Assembly (NCBI GenBank): GCA_026027325.1
Contig: JAMSLZ010000007.1
Span: 2,232,001-2,296,000, forward strand
Direction: 5' to 3'
Length of the DNA stretch: 64,000 nucleotides
Source of the DNA: Actinomucor elegans
Taxonomy: Eukaryota > Mucoromycota > Mucoromycetes > Mucorales > Mucoraceae
The notes under the pieces are model-generated. The model was not told the DNA's origin. It was given only the letters and a program-made list of their open reading frames with translations, and searched no databases. Shown here one piece after another: positions 27,915 to 39,132 of the stretch (within the stretch, counting starts at the first letter, position 1; each line of letters opens with the position of its first letter). A program made the position numbers and the translations under genes.

Positions 27915-29235
27915 GTTACGAAAGGACAATAAAAGGGAGAAATCATGCGTACTCTCGTCTTTTTATATGCAAAAAGGCAAAGCTTGACCCGGGTAAGCAG
28001 TCACGAAATTAGATTATGCGTAACTGGACCATTGGGTATCTAAAGTCTGTTTCTGATTTAATGTATCGGATTTTTATAGTTAAAGTAAAGAACAGCTATG
28101 CTCTGGTTGATTTAAATACTTGTTTAGTAGTAAAGTCCTGCAAATATAATAATACAAAAATATCGGAAGCTTGAGACAGAGCTTTTGAAATTTAAACTCG
28201 CATCTTTTTGGCAGAAGTATACATTTCGCTGCAAATAATCGCCAGACAGTACTCTTAGTGATACTGATATAATTTTTACTTTATTTTTAGCATTTTGTTT
28301 GAGGATATAAACGGCATTTTCGAAGCAATTCTTTTCGATTAATGTAATTCCACTATATAGGTCCATAAGGGAATATACTTATTTTATATTTTTCTATATA
28401 AAATACTTGTGGCATCATTGCATTTCTATAAACAAAAGCATATTTTTCGGGAATAACACGATTAGTTGAGGTACTATATGCATAATCTATATTCTACGCG
28501 AGATTTACTGATGCACACTTTGCGTACTAATATTATTTCGGCATTTAAGAATGAACTCTTGTTATTCATCAGGTTCCGAGTGTGCGTCGGACTATATTCT
28601 GTGAGGAAATCCTAGGATGATGTGTGATGATGGTAATAAAACGTCTTTGTGTCAGGATTGCAAACATCTCACAGACATAATTTCTAACTTGTCCTTGTAT
28701 TCTACAACTCTAAGGTAATAGGGCAAGCGAGCTTGTTCAGATAGATATATGCTAATAAATCTTTCCTTTCAGTATGAGTGTTTTTTTTATCTCAGTAATG
28801 GTCTGTGATTTCATTGTATTAGATTTTTCATATTTTCAAAATAATAACATGTAGTGAGTAGTTATAATAGGTATACACTCAACTCGATAAGACTATCCTT
28901 TTCATGAACATGGTGCTAAATATCATTGTAGATTTCCTTCCCACTCTAATTATAGCTCATTTAAAGGATTATAGGCGAGAAAAAAAAAGTATTTAGTCAA
29001 AACTGAACAATTTCTGTGCGTCTAACGACTTTGTGCCATATACAACAGATTCAAAAACAAAATTAATATCAGGTACACACAGATTTGTATGTAAACTTTT
29101 AATTAGTATAAATACCAAATAGAATGTCAAATGAATAAAGATCATCTTTTATCCTTTAATTACACTTTTTTATAACTTCACTACTCATGACAACAATATG
29201 AAAGATTACGTAAACATTCATCAACCAAAAATAAA
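27915..29235. other. Intergenic region, no supported gene
   Basis: AT-rich, with no frame or RNA gene I can support before the tRNA locus. Confidence 0.5.
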
Positions 29236-29237
29236 AG

Positions 29238-29320
29238 TGAAAAGAGTGGGATTTGAACCCACGCCTCCGAAGAGATCACGACCTTAACGTGACGCCTTAG
29301 ACCAACTCGGCCATCTTTCC
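29238..29320 (-). tRNA. tRNA-Leu (AAG), copy 1
   Basis: 83 nt, no intron, no encoded CCA. Acceptor GGAAAGA pairs with TCTTTTC (one G-T), discriminator A, T-arm GTGGGTTCAAATCCCAC. The anticodon stem TCACG/CGTGA holds loop TTAAGGT, hence anticodon AAG. A long variable arm (TCTCTTCGGAGG) is typical of tRNA-Leu. The sequence is identical by eye to copies at 42983 and 58894. Confidence 0.95.
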
Positions 29321-29329
29321 ATATATTTT

Positions 29330-29653
29330 TGTCTTTTGATACTTTAAATAGATCGGACGATTAGTAAACTAGATCACGTGACGAGCTGAGATTAGTATTA
29401 TCCAATAAGAGAAGAGTATAACGATGTAGTTTAGAATAATGATATTTTTTATTAGTTGTTTTCTTTTTAAATTAATACACAATATATAAATATATATTAT
29501 TTTTAATTCTATCTGGAAGGTGCTAGAAGTTATGATTGCCAAGTATGGTATAGTTTATGTCGTTTGGTTCTAGAAGGTGCCAAAGGGCTAAAGCGACGCT
29601 TAGTTCGAGGCATTGTTCGGGCCAAGGGAATTGCTCTCGAACTTTCGCTGACA
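29330..29653 (-). mobile_element. Solo LTR, 9 bp upstream of tRNA-Leu copy 1
   Basis: 324 bp with termini TGTC...GACA. It is absent at this position from copy B of the duplication. The insertion point is at the junction GACA/AAAATATATGG next to the tRNA, exactly as for the full Ty3-type element at 58884. Flanks are A/T runs, so a target duplication of 4-5 bp cannot be delimited. Confidence 0.75.
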
Positions 29654-30533
29654 TTTTTTGCATGTTGCATTTGATTATTATCGCTTTTTCATTCACAATT
29701 TCTTCGAAATGCCAAGTAACAAGTATAGTCAAGATTTTGATACATATTGAAGAAAATTACAAGGAAGTGCTCCATTTTTGTTTGAAGTCTCTAGCATATC
29801 TCTAGCCCGAGATTTTTGCATTTTAGTTTTCAGCCAATGAAGGACGTTCGCTATCTCCGCTCTCAGCCAATGAAATTGCGTTCGCTCCTTTGGCTGTAAA
29901 CTCAAGATCTCTCTGGAATAAGCAAGGTTTCAAGTTACTATCTCTCTTGGCCTGGTCTCAAACCTTTGTATTTTTCTGACACATTTTCCTTCTTATATAT
30001 ATTTTCTTATTATATTTGTTATTCCCTTTACTTTTTAGTATTATATTCCCTTCATTCAGTTTTCTTTTGTACATTTCACTCATTTCACTCATTTCATTCA
30101 CATTGTGAATCTTTATTTCCTTTTTTTCTTTTATTCGATGTCCCTTTTCCATTTTTCCCGTCTTTTCCTTTTTCCCCTTTTGTATATATTATCGTAGATC
30201 CATTCAATGTCTCGGTCCCTCGAATTTGACATTTGATCTAGCGTTACATTTATATTCTTATTGTTCTCGAGTGATCGCAGATCAAATGCATTGGCTCTGG
30301 ATAGTTACTCGGTGCTCTGTTGCAGAAGATGAATGTTTTACGCTGGTTATGTTTCTGATGCTTCAGTATTCACATAATCTAATGGTCTTTAGATTGGTGA
30401 TTGTATATGTTGTGATTAGAAGCCAGTTATTGAAGTTGCTGATGGTTTATCCGGTTGTACTTGTAGAATGTTAAGTTATGTAGTAGAAGTAGAAAGTGGA
30501 TTGATGTCTATATAAGATAGATCTGTGGTGAAA

Positions 30534-30812
30534 TACACATATAACATTCTGCATATATATATTAAAAAGACGGGATTCATTTAATAACTATCCATCAAAA
30601 GAGGGAGTTTTGAATCACCGCTGAAAATACAATTAATGAAGAATGAACATAGTTTAAAAAGACCTTTGATTGTTACTAAGAGACCATTTCCTTTGGAGTA
30701 TAAATACAAGAGATACAAGCTAGATAGAAAAAACTTAACTCACTTGGAATCAATAAAACCCCATAAAACGGTTCTAACTGATTCACTCGCTTTTTATTTA
30801 ATTTTTACCGCA
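30534..30812 (+). mobile_element. Solo LTR, family 1 (TGTGG...ACCGCA)
   Basis: 279 bp starting TGTGGTGAAATAC and ending TTTTTACCGCA. It has an exact 5-bp target duplication AGATC (30529-30533 and 30813-30817). Copy B of the duplication has the empty site with a single AGATC at about 43932. A TATA-like TATAAATA and AATAAAA give the LTR a plus orientation. Confidence 0.93.
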
Positions 30813-31718
30813 AGATCAATCGTGCTTGTCAATAAACGATAATTCAATTTTTGGGTCTTTTCTTCCCTTACTTTATCACTTTTTCTTTTACTTGATAGAA
30901 TTATAAAATATATGATAATAATAATGCTTAATAATATATATGTCATTATGAAATATGGTGATAAATCTTACATGTCTTTTCGTCTCCTGACATTTTGTAA
31001 AGTCGGTTTGAAATGCCTTTTCCTCTTTTGTGCCTTTTGGAGTCGTACTTCTAAATGCAACGGAACATCTTGCATTAATTCGTCTGGCGCGATATTTTTG
31101 GAAAATGTATATTTAGTCAACTCTCAGTGATTACTAATTTTTTCCAAGTACAGAATTATAACCCTTTTTAGTATACGAAGTTATAATAAAGCCAATCAAA
31201 ATAGAATAAGAAATGATAATGTAGAAAAGTGAAATAATGAATGATCTTTATTGATTCATGCCTTTGTGGATATTTATATGTTTTAGAAGTGCTGAGTAAT
31301 TATATAAGAATGATACATGCTTATTGTGCTGAACCAGACTTCGCACATAATAACATTAGTTCTGTCCTAAAACATAATCATCATCATAATGTACTCCATT
31401 AACAAATATATCTCAACAACCCACCTTACAAACAATATAATTCTGCATCCGAGGTCTTTGTATATACTACTAATTATATACCCGACAACAATATATATAG
31501 AGCCTGATTTCATATCCAAAGAAGTGGTTCAGTTAACTAAGAATTATCTTTTACCTTTCTATATAATAAACCATTTTAGAAGGATTTTAATTGTATTCTT
31601 ATAACGTTTTTACATATTTTTTATAGCACGATACATTCAATTAATATATTTTTCAGTCTGGTATCTGATTGTTTATGTGTGATGAAGTAACCATATAAAT
31701 AATGAAAGACTAAAGGCC

Positions 31719-31971
31719 TGTGCATCTTAGCTGTAGCACATACATACTAAAGTATCATTGATTACCTTATACAGAGATACAGTCCTTAAACAGATATACA
31801 TTCTTCTTATACTTTTAACATGAACAAGTAAATAACCTTCAGTCATACAGTGCAATGCGTATAAATACAAGCTAGAAAAACTAGTTATAAGCAATCAATT
31901 TAAATTGAGTAAACTGTAACCAAGTTATAATCTACTTTATTACCTGCTTTTATTCTAATTTTGCCATAGCA
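31719..31971 (+). mobile_element. LTR relic, family 3
   Basis: About 253 bp, starting TGTGCATCTTAGC, with GTATAAATACAAGCTAGA inside. It corresponds, inverted, to 42193-42425. Both copies are preceded by AGGCC, so the true 5' edge may be slightly further out. No target duplication found. Confidence 0.55.
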
Positions 31972-32235
31972 ATAACAACACTAAACAAAAAGCTGAGAAT
32001 GATTGAATAGAATAAAAAGCATATAAAAAAAAGATGCCGAATTAGAGGCACCTGATGAATTTTATTTTTGAATGGACATCATCCGTAGAGAATTTTGAAA
32101 ATACTTACTATTTTTTATATAATAATTATCTACGCTACCAACAGCACTATATTCGAAGACATAAAAAAGGTGTTTATTTTTGTTTGTTGAGGTATTGAAG
32201 TCTGTAATTTTATAGAACTATTGAATAAATTCCCT

Positions 32236-32500
32236 TGTGGTTAAATCTACATATGGTACATTGCATATATATTAAATAAGACAAGATTTATTTAATCATC
32301 TACTACTTCTTAAGCAGGTTTGGATCACCTCTTAAAAAAAACAATGAATGCAAAGCCGAAATATATTAAAAAGACCTTTCCTTTGAAGTATATATACAAG
32401 CGATGCAAGTTGGCTAGAGTAACTTCACTCATTTTAAATCAATAAAATCCCATAAAACGATTCTAACTATTGTAATCGCTTTTATTCAATTTTTACCGCA
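32236..32500 (+). mobile_element. Degenerate solo LTR, family 1
   Basis: About 265 bp, clearly related to the 285-bp family-1 LTRs (start TGTGGTTAAATC, end TTTTTACCGCA, AATAAAATCCCATAAAACG near the end) but with many changes and no target duplication: an old copy. Confidence 0.75.
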
Positions 32501-33840
32501 ATATCCGTTTATGATCGAAATAAAGAAAACAACTTATTACCAATCAGTAACCAGATTATATATTAAAGTCTTATTATTACGTGAACCTTTGTTTTTTAGC
32601 TACTATAGATTCAACATTTTTAAAGCTTGCCTAGTTTTTTTTATTTATCTAGAATTTAATAATGCTTTACCCATTTCACATCTAGCTGGGGGGGGGGAAG
32701 GAAAGAGATCTCGTTCAGGTTTCCTAGTTTGCTTAGTTAGTTCAGGAAAATGGATGTGTACATAATATATTATTTTATTGATATAATCATGAGCGTTTAC
32801 AGCATACGGCTTACATCACGGATGAATTGGGAATATGATTTTGAGTGAACTATACACGTATACAAATGATCTATCTCTTGGCTAACAATATACATTATGT
32901 TTAATTAATCACAATTTCTATAACTAAGGAGTGTTTGTATAGCAGCCGGTCATTGTGTACTTCAATGAATTATTTTCTACAATAACCTGTAATTTTATGC
33001 AATCAGTCTTTCCTCTCCAATAATTATTGTGACAATCTAAGGATTTAAATTAAAACCAGCAACTGCACCCTTATAAAAATCGTGTAGCGATCAAGTATCT
33101 TACATAGCAATTCTACCGTTCCTGTAGCAATCAGTCATTTTTATAGCACCTTCAATTTCACAGGCTAATATTCTAATTTTCCTCAAGAGCAGTCTCAAAA
33201 ATAAAAGAGTTATGATAAACTTTCACATATAAAAAGAACTAATTATGCACAAGTACATGAATGGATTTTTTTTTATAATGAATACTTGTTCAAGTAGATG
33301 ACAAGGATAAATAGAATTTTGAAGCCCCCACCATTCGAACGAAGCTTGAAAGACAGAAGGTAAAGCACGTATCTGAACACTAGTAAAGGATTTAGAATGA
33401 AAAAAACAGCCATTTATCTTTATTATCTACAAATTATTCAAATATTTCAGCCAGTAAGCAAATACTAGGCATGGTGGTTAAATACTGTCTGAATAAATCG
33501 AGTGTGCCACATAGATATATGGCATCTACATAGTAAATGATGAAACTGCGCAATACTAGTTTGGTATCATTACTTATAATTAAGATAATGACAACACAAT
33601 AATTTTAATTTATACTAACTAAAGGCCTTTTGCTTTAGGTTACCATCGTTGATGCGGGCTTAAGAATAGCGTTTGATTATAGTTTTACGTGGGAATCATC
33701 TCAATAAAAGGCAAGTGGTTCAAAGGCTAATAGATCCGTGCCTGTGTTACCAACTCATTAGATCTCCGTTACAAAGAACAGTATAAAGCCCAGCATTCTC
33801 TATATCTTTTTTATTTTTATTGCTTTTTTTTTTAATCAAC

Positions 33841-35526
33841 ATGTCTACTATCATTGATATTATCAAAAACTCGCAACATGCATTTTCCTCGATGGAATTT
33901 GCCCAAACTTTGGATGCACAAGATCAATTAAAGCAATACCGCCAGGAATTCGCTATTCCCGCGCGTAAAAATGTGTCAGGAGAAAACCCTATTCTTGGTA
34001 TTAAAAAAAAAATTAGTTCAAGATAACAAAAACGCAATACTTAGAATATCATAGAAACCGAAACTGACCTCGAAAAGCCCTGTACATACTTGTGTGGTAA
34101 TTCCTTGGGTTTAATGCCTAAACGCTCTCGTGAATTGATTCTAGAGGAATTAGACGCTTGGAGCAAAAAGTAAGCATTTCAATTCCAATAGAGAATACAT
34201 GTATTGACTCGTCTATAAAGAGGCGTTGAAGGTCATTGGAATCATCCCTATAATAGACCATGGGCTACTGTTGATGAATATGTCAAGGAGCCACTTGCTC
34301 GATTAGTTGGTAAATGAACATGACAACAACTATTTATGTCATTAACCTCCATGTTTCAGGTGCCAAACCTTTGGAAGTAACGGCCATGAACACCCTGACT
34401 TCCAATATTCATTCCATGTTGATTACCTTTTACCGCCCAACAGAAACACGCTATAAAATTTTGATTGAAAAGAAAGCTTTTCCTTCAGATCATGTAAGTG
34501 AAGGGTATTTGCATCAAGCCATTCTTTTCTCACGTTGTTTATGATTAGTATGCGGTTACATCTCACCTTGAATCACGCGGTATTGAGCCTTCTGTAGGCC
34601 TTTTGACGGTAGGACCTCGAGAAGGCGAGCATACGATCCGTACAGAAGATATTATCAAATTGATTCAAGAAGATAAAGAAATTGCTGTAGTAATGCTTTC
34701 TGGTGTACAGTATTATACCGGTCAATTCTTTGAGATTGAAAAGATTACCAAAGCCGGTCAAGAAGCTGTAGGTAGATTACTTGTATGATTACAATATACT
34801 GATTGGATGGATAGGGTTGCATTGTTGGTTGGGATCTTGCACACGCTGTTGGTAATCTTCCTTTAAAGTTGCATGACTGGAACGTTGATTTTGCTTGCTG
34901 GTGTTCATACAAGTACCTTAATTCAGGTGCAGGTGGCATTGCTGGATTATTCATTCATGAAAGATATAAAGATAATACAGATAGACCAAGGTATTATTGA
35001 AGTATAATATATAGTACATCGTATACTAATTTCTCTGTGCAGACTTGCTGGTTGGTGGGGTAACCAAAAAGAAAATCGCTTTGATATGCTTCCTCAGTTC
35101 CAACCTAGTGAAGGCGCTTCAGGCTATCAATTGAGTAATCCCTCTATCCTTACTACTACTTCTTTATTGGGTTCTTTGCAAATCTTTGAAGCTGCTGGTG
35201 GCATTGATCGTCTTCGCGAAAAGTCTCTTTTATTGACTGGTTACCTCGAGCAACTACTCCTCAAAGAACTTGCTCAGTACTTTGATAAAGACATGATTCG
35301 TATCTTGACGCCTAATGATCCGGCCCAACGTGGATGTCAGCTGTCGTTGGAATTCCCAACAAAGATGATGCAAGTATTTGATGCACTTCATCGCCGAGGC
35401 GTTATTGTAGATGAACGTAAGCCTACTGTGATTCGTGTTGCACCTACACCTCTTTATAATAACTTTGAAGATGTATATTCGTTTGTTAAGCACTTAAAGG
35501 AGAGTATGAAACAAGTGTATGAATAA
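33841..35526 (+). CDS. BNA5: Kynureninase
   Basis: Exons 33841-33997, 34055-34169, 34221-34309, 34360-34493, 34549-34767, 34815-34990 and 35043-35526; 457 aa, the usual length. A PLP enzyme that splits kynurenine or 3-hydroxykynurenine to alanine and (3-hydroxy)anthranilate in tryptophan degradation and NAD synthesis. Signatures: [43 protein letters not shown], the PLP lysine in [20 protein letters not shown], and the C-terminal [16 protein letters not shown]. The acceptor before exon 2 was set to CATAG/AAACC because only that keeps frame. The neighbour on the other strand is a short Zn2Cys6 protein, convergent. Confidence 0.95.
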
Positions 35527-35610
35527 AATAGTTTTATTAGTTTATAAGTATTATGGATAAGAATAGTAGAGCAAAGTAATTATATGTTATATAATATATA
35601 GTAGATTAGT

Positions 35611-36117
35611 TCATCTTTTGCGTTTCTTTAGATAATCTTCTTCCTCCTCCACTTTGACATCTGGATAATAACCATACTTTGTAGTTGTATTCTCACTTAT
35701 AGAAGAAGATAAGCTTTGAATAGAAGGTAATCTATTCTGCTGCAGCGGTGGTGCTGCAGGTGGTGGTGATGTTGTTGCTGTTGTAGTAGTAAGTGGTGGG
35801 GAAGACTTTGTATTATGCAGAAACTGATGAATGGCTGGATCCATATCTTGGTGAAGGTGTTGTGTTTTAATAATAGTGCGCAACATATCTTCGATTGTCT
35901 TGAGTCTTTCTTCAATAGCTTCCAAAGCCTGTTTACTCGGTCTTTTATCATCGTTTTGTGCCATGGGATAAATGCAAGCGACACCTGATTTCTCACAGTT
36001 GCGACATGGGTGCTCTCCGTTGCATTTCGTCTTTTTACGTCGACATTCACCGCATGCACTGACAATCTTGACTCGTTTTCTGCGTGGTTCTATTATTGAG
36101 GGTTCTTCAAAGGGCAT
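35611..36117 (-). CDS. Short Zn(II)2Cys6 transcription factor
   Basis: 168 aa, no intron, first ATG MPFEEPSII. Residues about 20-50 hold a full fungal binuclear zinc cluster: ACGECRRKKTKC then CRNCEKSGVACIY (six cysteines, CX2CX6CX6CX2CX6C). A helical segment (about 62-85, EERLKTIEDMLRTI) could dimerise. The rest is Thr/Pro/Ser-rich and ends in an acidic then basic tail. It lacks the large fungal-specific middle homology region, so it is far shorter than most members. Convergent with the kynureninase gene, 84 bp apart; target genes unknown. Confidence 0.88.
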   Translation of the reverse strand: MPFEEPSIIEPRRKRVKIVSACGECRRKKTKCNGEHPCRNCEKSGVACIYPMAQNDDKRPSKQALEAIEERLKTIEDMLRTIIKTQHLHQDMDPAIHQFLHNTKSSPPLTTTTATTSPPPAAPPLQQNRLPSIQSLSSSISENTTTKYGYYPDVKVEEEEDYLKKRKR

Positions 36118-39100
36118 ATCAAATATTGAATAGAGAGAAAACAAGGTGAGACGATCTTTTTTTAATATCAATCCCCTTGGTTTTATTGTTTAAGCCACTT
36201 ATTTCTATAATTGTTGACTCGGCCTCATTTCTTGCCTTATTCTGACATGTTATTCGGCTGTAACACCTCATAATTCTCGGATTATATGCGGTCTATTTCA
36301 TTCGGAGCAAGCTTCGTTACTAGCACCATTGTCCACTTGAAATCAGCATGACTTTCTATTAAGCATCTCAAAATAGAACAGATTTACGCCATAGTGCAAG
36401 AAGGTTTAATGACAAGCTTCAACCTTGTAGCCCTCTATAAATAGTACGTAGACTGATGATGTGCTCCTACAAGACGTTTCAAATAATGCTTAATAACGTA
36501 CTACAAAATGCCACTCTTTCAGATCGCATCGGTGAAACCAAAGGAATGGGGCTGAAGAGATTTTTTTTTTCTTGCGCAACCCACTGTTTGGTATTCAGTT
36601 TCAATACAAAACTTTAGATAAACTATACCAAAACCTTGTTTTCGGCTATTTGAACCGGGTTTCGGGCGAGTTGCTGGACACTAATTACCGCAAAAAGTTT
36701 TCAAAATGAGGGCAAGTATTACTTTAATAGATGCAATCGATAATTCATTCTGACCCGTGAAATGTCAGTTATTTACATATATAAATGAGCATAATACAGT
36801 TAACTACGCAGCTATTCTATGACTGCTTTAAAAGTTACAATAGCTCATCATGAGTATATATTACTTGTCAAATGCAATTTAAAATCATCGGTCAAGGGAT
36901 ATATAGATTGTTAATCTAATTTCATGACATATATGTTATTTAATGCCATTCAACAGTATATAATATAATAATTATACTATAGTTGAATTATAATTTCAAT
37001 ATATTCTGCTGCTCATTCTCAATATACAATGCTATAGATGCGACATTTGACTGAGATCGGCCGAGGATCTTAAAATGCCAGAAATGAACAATTGTCAAAA
37101 AAAAAAACTAAGAAGGATATTTTTCTTGGGCTCAAATCTTTTCAAAAGCATTCTCTTTTTTCTTGTGAAGTAATAATATACCATTTTCAATGCCCAATCT
37201 ACTAATACTATATACTCTGAATATTTGAGAAAATACAATGATATTTGCTTTGGATGTTATTGTAAATCAGATACTTGAATTGAAGTTGTTTTACCAAAAA
37301 TATCTCGGTTAGTTGAAGGATACTTTAAGACGCACATTTAAATCATGCATAAATTTAATTAATACTTGATTTAACTTTTTTCTATTAAAAGCGATATCGA
37401 TGTTCATACTAAAAATCCTTACTGATCCTGGATGGCATTGCCAACGACATCACCATTAACTCCGCCATTCATTAGAAATTGAGACAACTTCACCGTGGCG
37501 TGATCCTTCAATTACTTTTAATCATACTAAAAACGCTTTCGAAATTTATTCTTCACTGTTTATAACACTTTTTTATGTTCTGTTTGCTGCTTTAAAACTA
37601 AAAGAACCAGAATTCCCAAGTTTAAACGACACCCCCAGCCATCAGGTGACGCATGATCCAGTTACTGGAAGCTGAACGAGCGGATGACAGCACTTTTAAG
37701 CATCTTTTTTTTTTTTTTGTTTCTACGACGCTTCATGTCTTTGATGGAGGCCAGTCAACTTGTTGTTTGCCCTTAAAATGCCTCCTAGAACGCTTAACAG
37801 CACATGACAGAAGAAATACATTATGATAACTAAGGCGGTGTATAGTTTAAAGCTAATTATCGACGAATACAGTATAATATAAATTAGACTATAGTTAAAC
37901 TTAGCCTATCAAGCTTTTCAGCGATGGCCTTTAACCAGAATCAGTCAAGAATTGCAAAGATCATTTGATCTATTATTAATTTATAAAACAAGCATGCCAT
38001 TTACTATCAGCCATTTACGTTTAGTATAGCCATTGTGATTCAGTCAAATCATAATATCAGTGGATCAGGTTATTCTTTATAAGTATACTTATGTCAACAT
38101 ATACGGTATTGAACGGAATTAGTTGAGAAATGCGGCTATGTCGAAAATGAGCTAATTTCAGTACTTTACAGGCTTAATTCATTAATAGCATAGAAAACCA
38201 TTAAAGTATATCTTGATATTTTTTCTGAAATAAAAAAAATGCTCAAGTTATGATTGCAATTATAAAAACTACCCTTTATTTAGGATGGATCCTTTGTTTA
38301 TTAGAGCAAAACCTTGAATATATTATGTGCATTATCTAAAAAAAAAAAAAAAAACGACCACCAATCAGGAGCCAGTAGAAAATCATATTCTCGGGTTTTG
38401 ATTGGTATATAAGGATTAAATTAGTCGGAATTATTATTATTTAGGAATTGAAAATCCTGCATGGAAACAACGCCTTGCACTTCAACACGACTTTCTTTTC
38501 GTTATTGGATTGTTAAGCTACATACAATACTATTAGTAAAACTATTCTGTATTTATTGTACTCCGAATAGTTCGATAATCATACTAGATTTCTGTTCAAA
38601 GCTATCATCTAATGGAGATACAAGATCTTTTCAAATTCCCAATCTTGCGTTAATAAAAATGAAAAATGATTCCTTGAAGGGGATGTACCTGAAAAAAAAA
38701 ATTACAAAAATTCTTATGGTGCCAAGATGTGAAATGTTTTTATCCAAATATCTATAAAAGACAAAGGTGCAAAGCGTACTCAATTTTTCCTGGGGATGCT
38801 CATCGTATTTACTTACTAGCCAAGTCTTACAAGTACATATGCCAAATCATACAGCAGCAAGAGCTAAATTGGTCTCCAAAAACAAGTTGTTCAAAGGCTA
38901 TTCGATGACAACTAACCCTTTAATACCCTAATAAACGCAATAATGTCGGTCTTCGCATCGAAATCTATAAGGAAAAAAAGGACATATACACACCAACAGC
39001 ATCAGTCTCGAAGCAATGGTAGTAAGGTTTCATGATCGGAATTTTGAGCTCCACCTGAATACCATCACATGATATTTCAATAGCATGAAACTCTGAGCCC

Positions 39101-39132
39101 GTACCGGCTTCTTTCTTTTCAATAACTTAGCA
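36118..39132. other. Intergenic region, no supported gene
   Basis: 3 kb of AT-rich sequence. A 98-codon frame at 38461-38757 has no motif or splice context. T and A runs at about 37707-37719 and 38339-38354. Confidence 0.45.

Larger units (their letters stand above)
29236..30894. repeat. Segmental duplication, copy A
   Basis: Nearly the same sequence as 42981-44015, including the tRNA-Leu. Copy A is longer because it carries two inserts missing from copy B: a solo LTR at 29330-29653 and another at 30534-30812. It contains three tandem copies of an approximately 10-bp CATTTCACT-like unit at about 30067-30100. Open frames in it are not kept between the copies. Confidence 0.85.
30895..33840. 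other. Intergenic, AT-rich, with degenerate LTRs
   Basis: No supported gene. It contains the LTR relics at 31719-31971 and 32236-32500 and a G10 run at about 32689-32698. Confidence 0.45.

Noticed and set aside
30067..30100. CRISPR-like or other direct repeat array
   Set aside because: Only three tandem units of about 10 bp without spacers; a simple tandem repeat in a fungal genome.
30226..30474. 82-codon frame in duplication copy A
   Set aside because: Copy B has a 2-bp indel that breaks the frame, so it is not maintained.
36118..36171. Upstream extension of the Zn2Cys6 protein
   Set aside because: The longer frame begins at TTG; the first ATG is at 36117.
38461..38757. 98-codon plus-strand frame
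   Set aside because: No recognisable domain and strong AT bias; no similarity to neighbouring genes.
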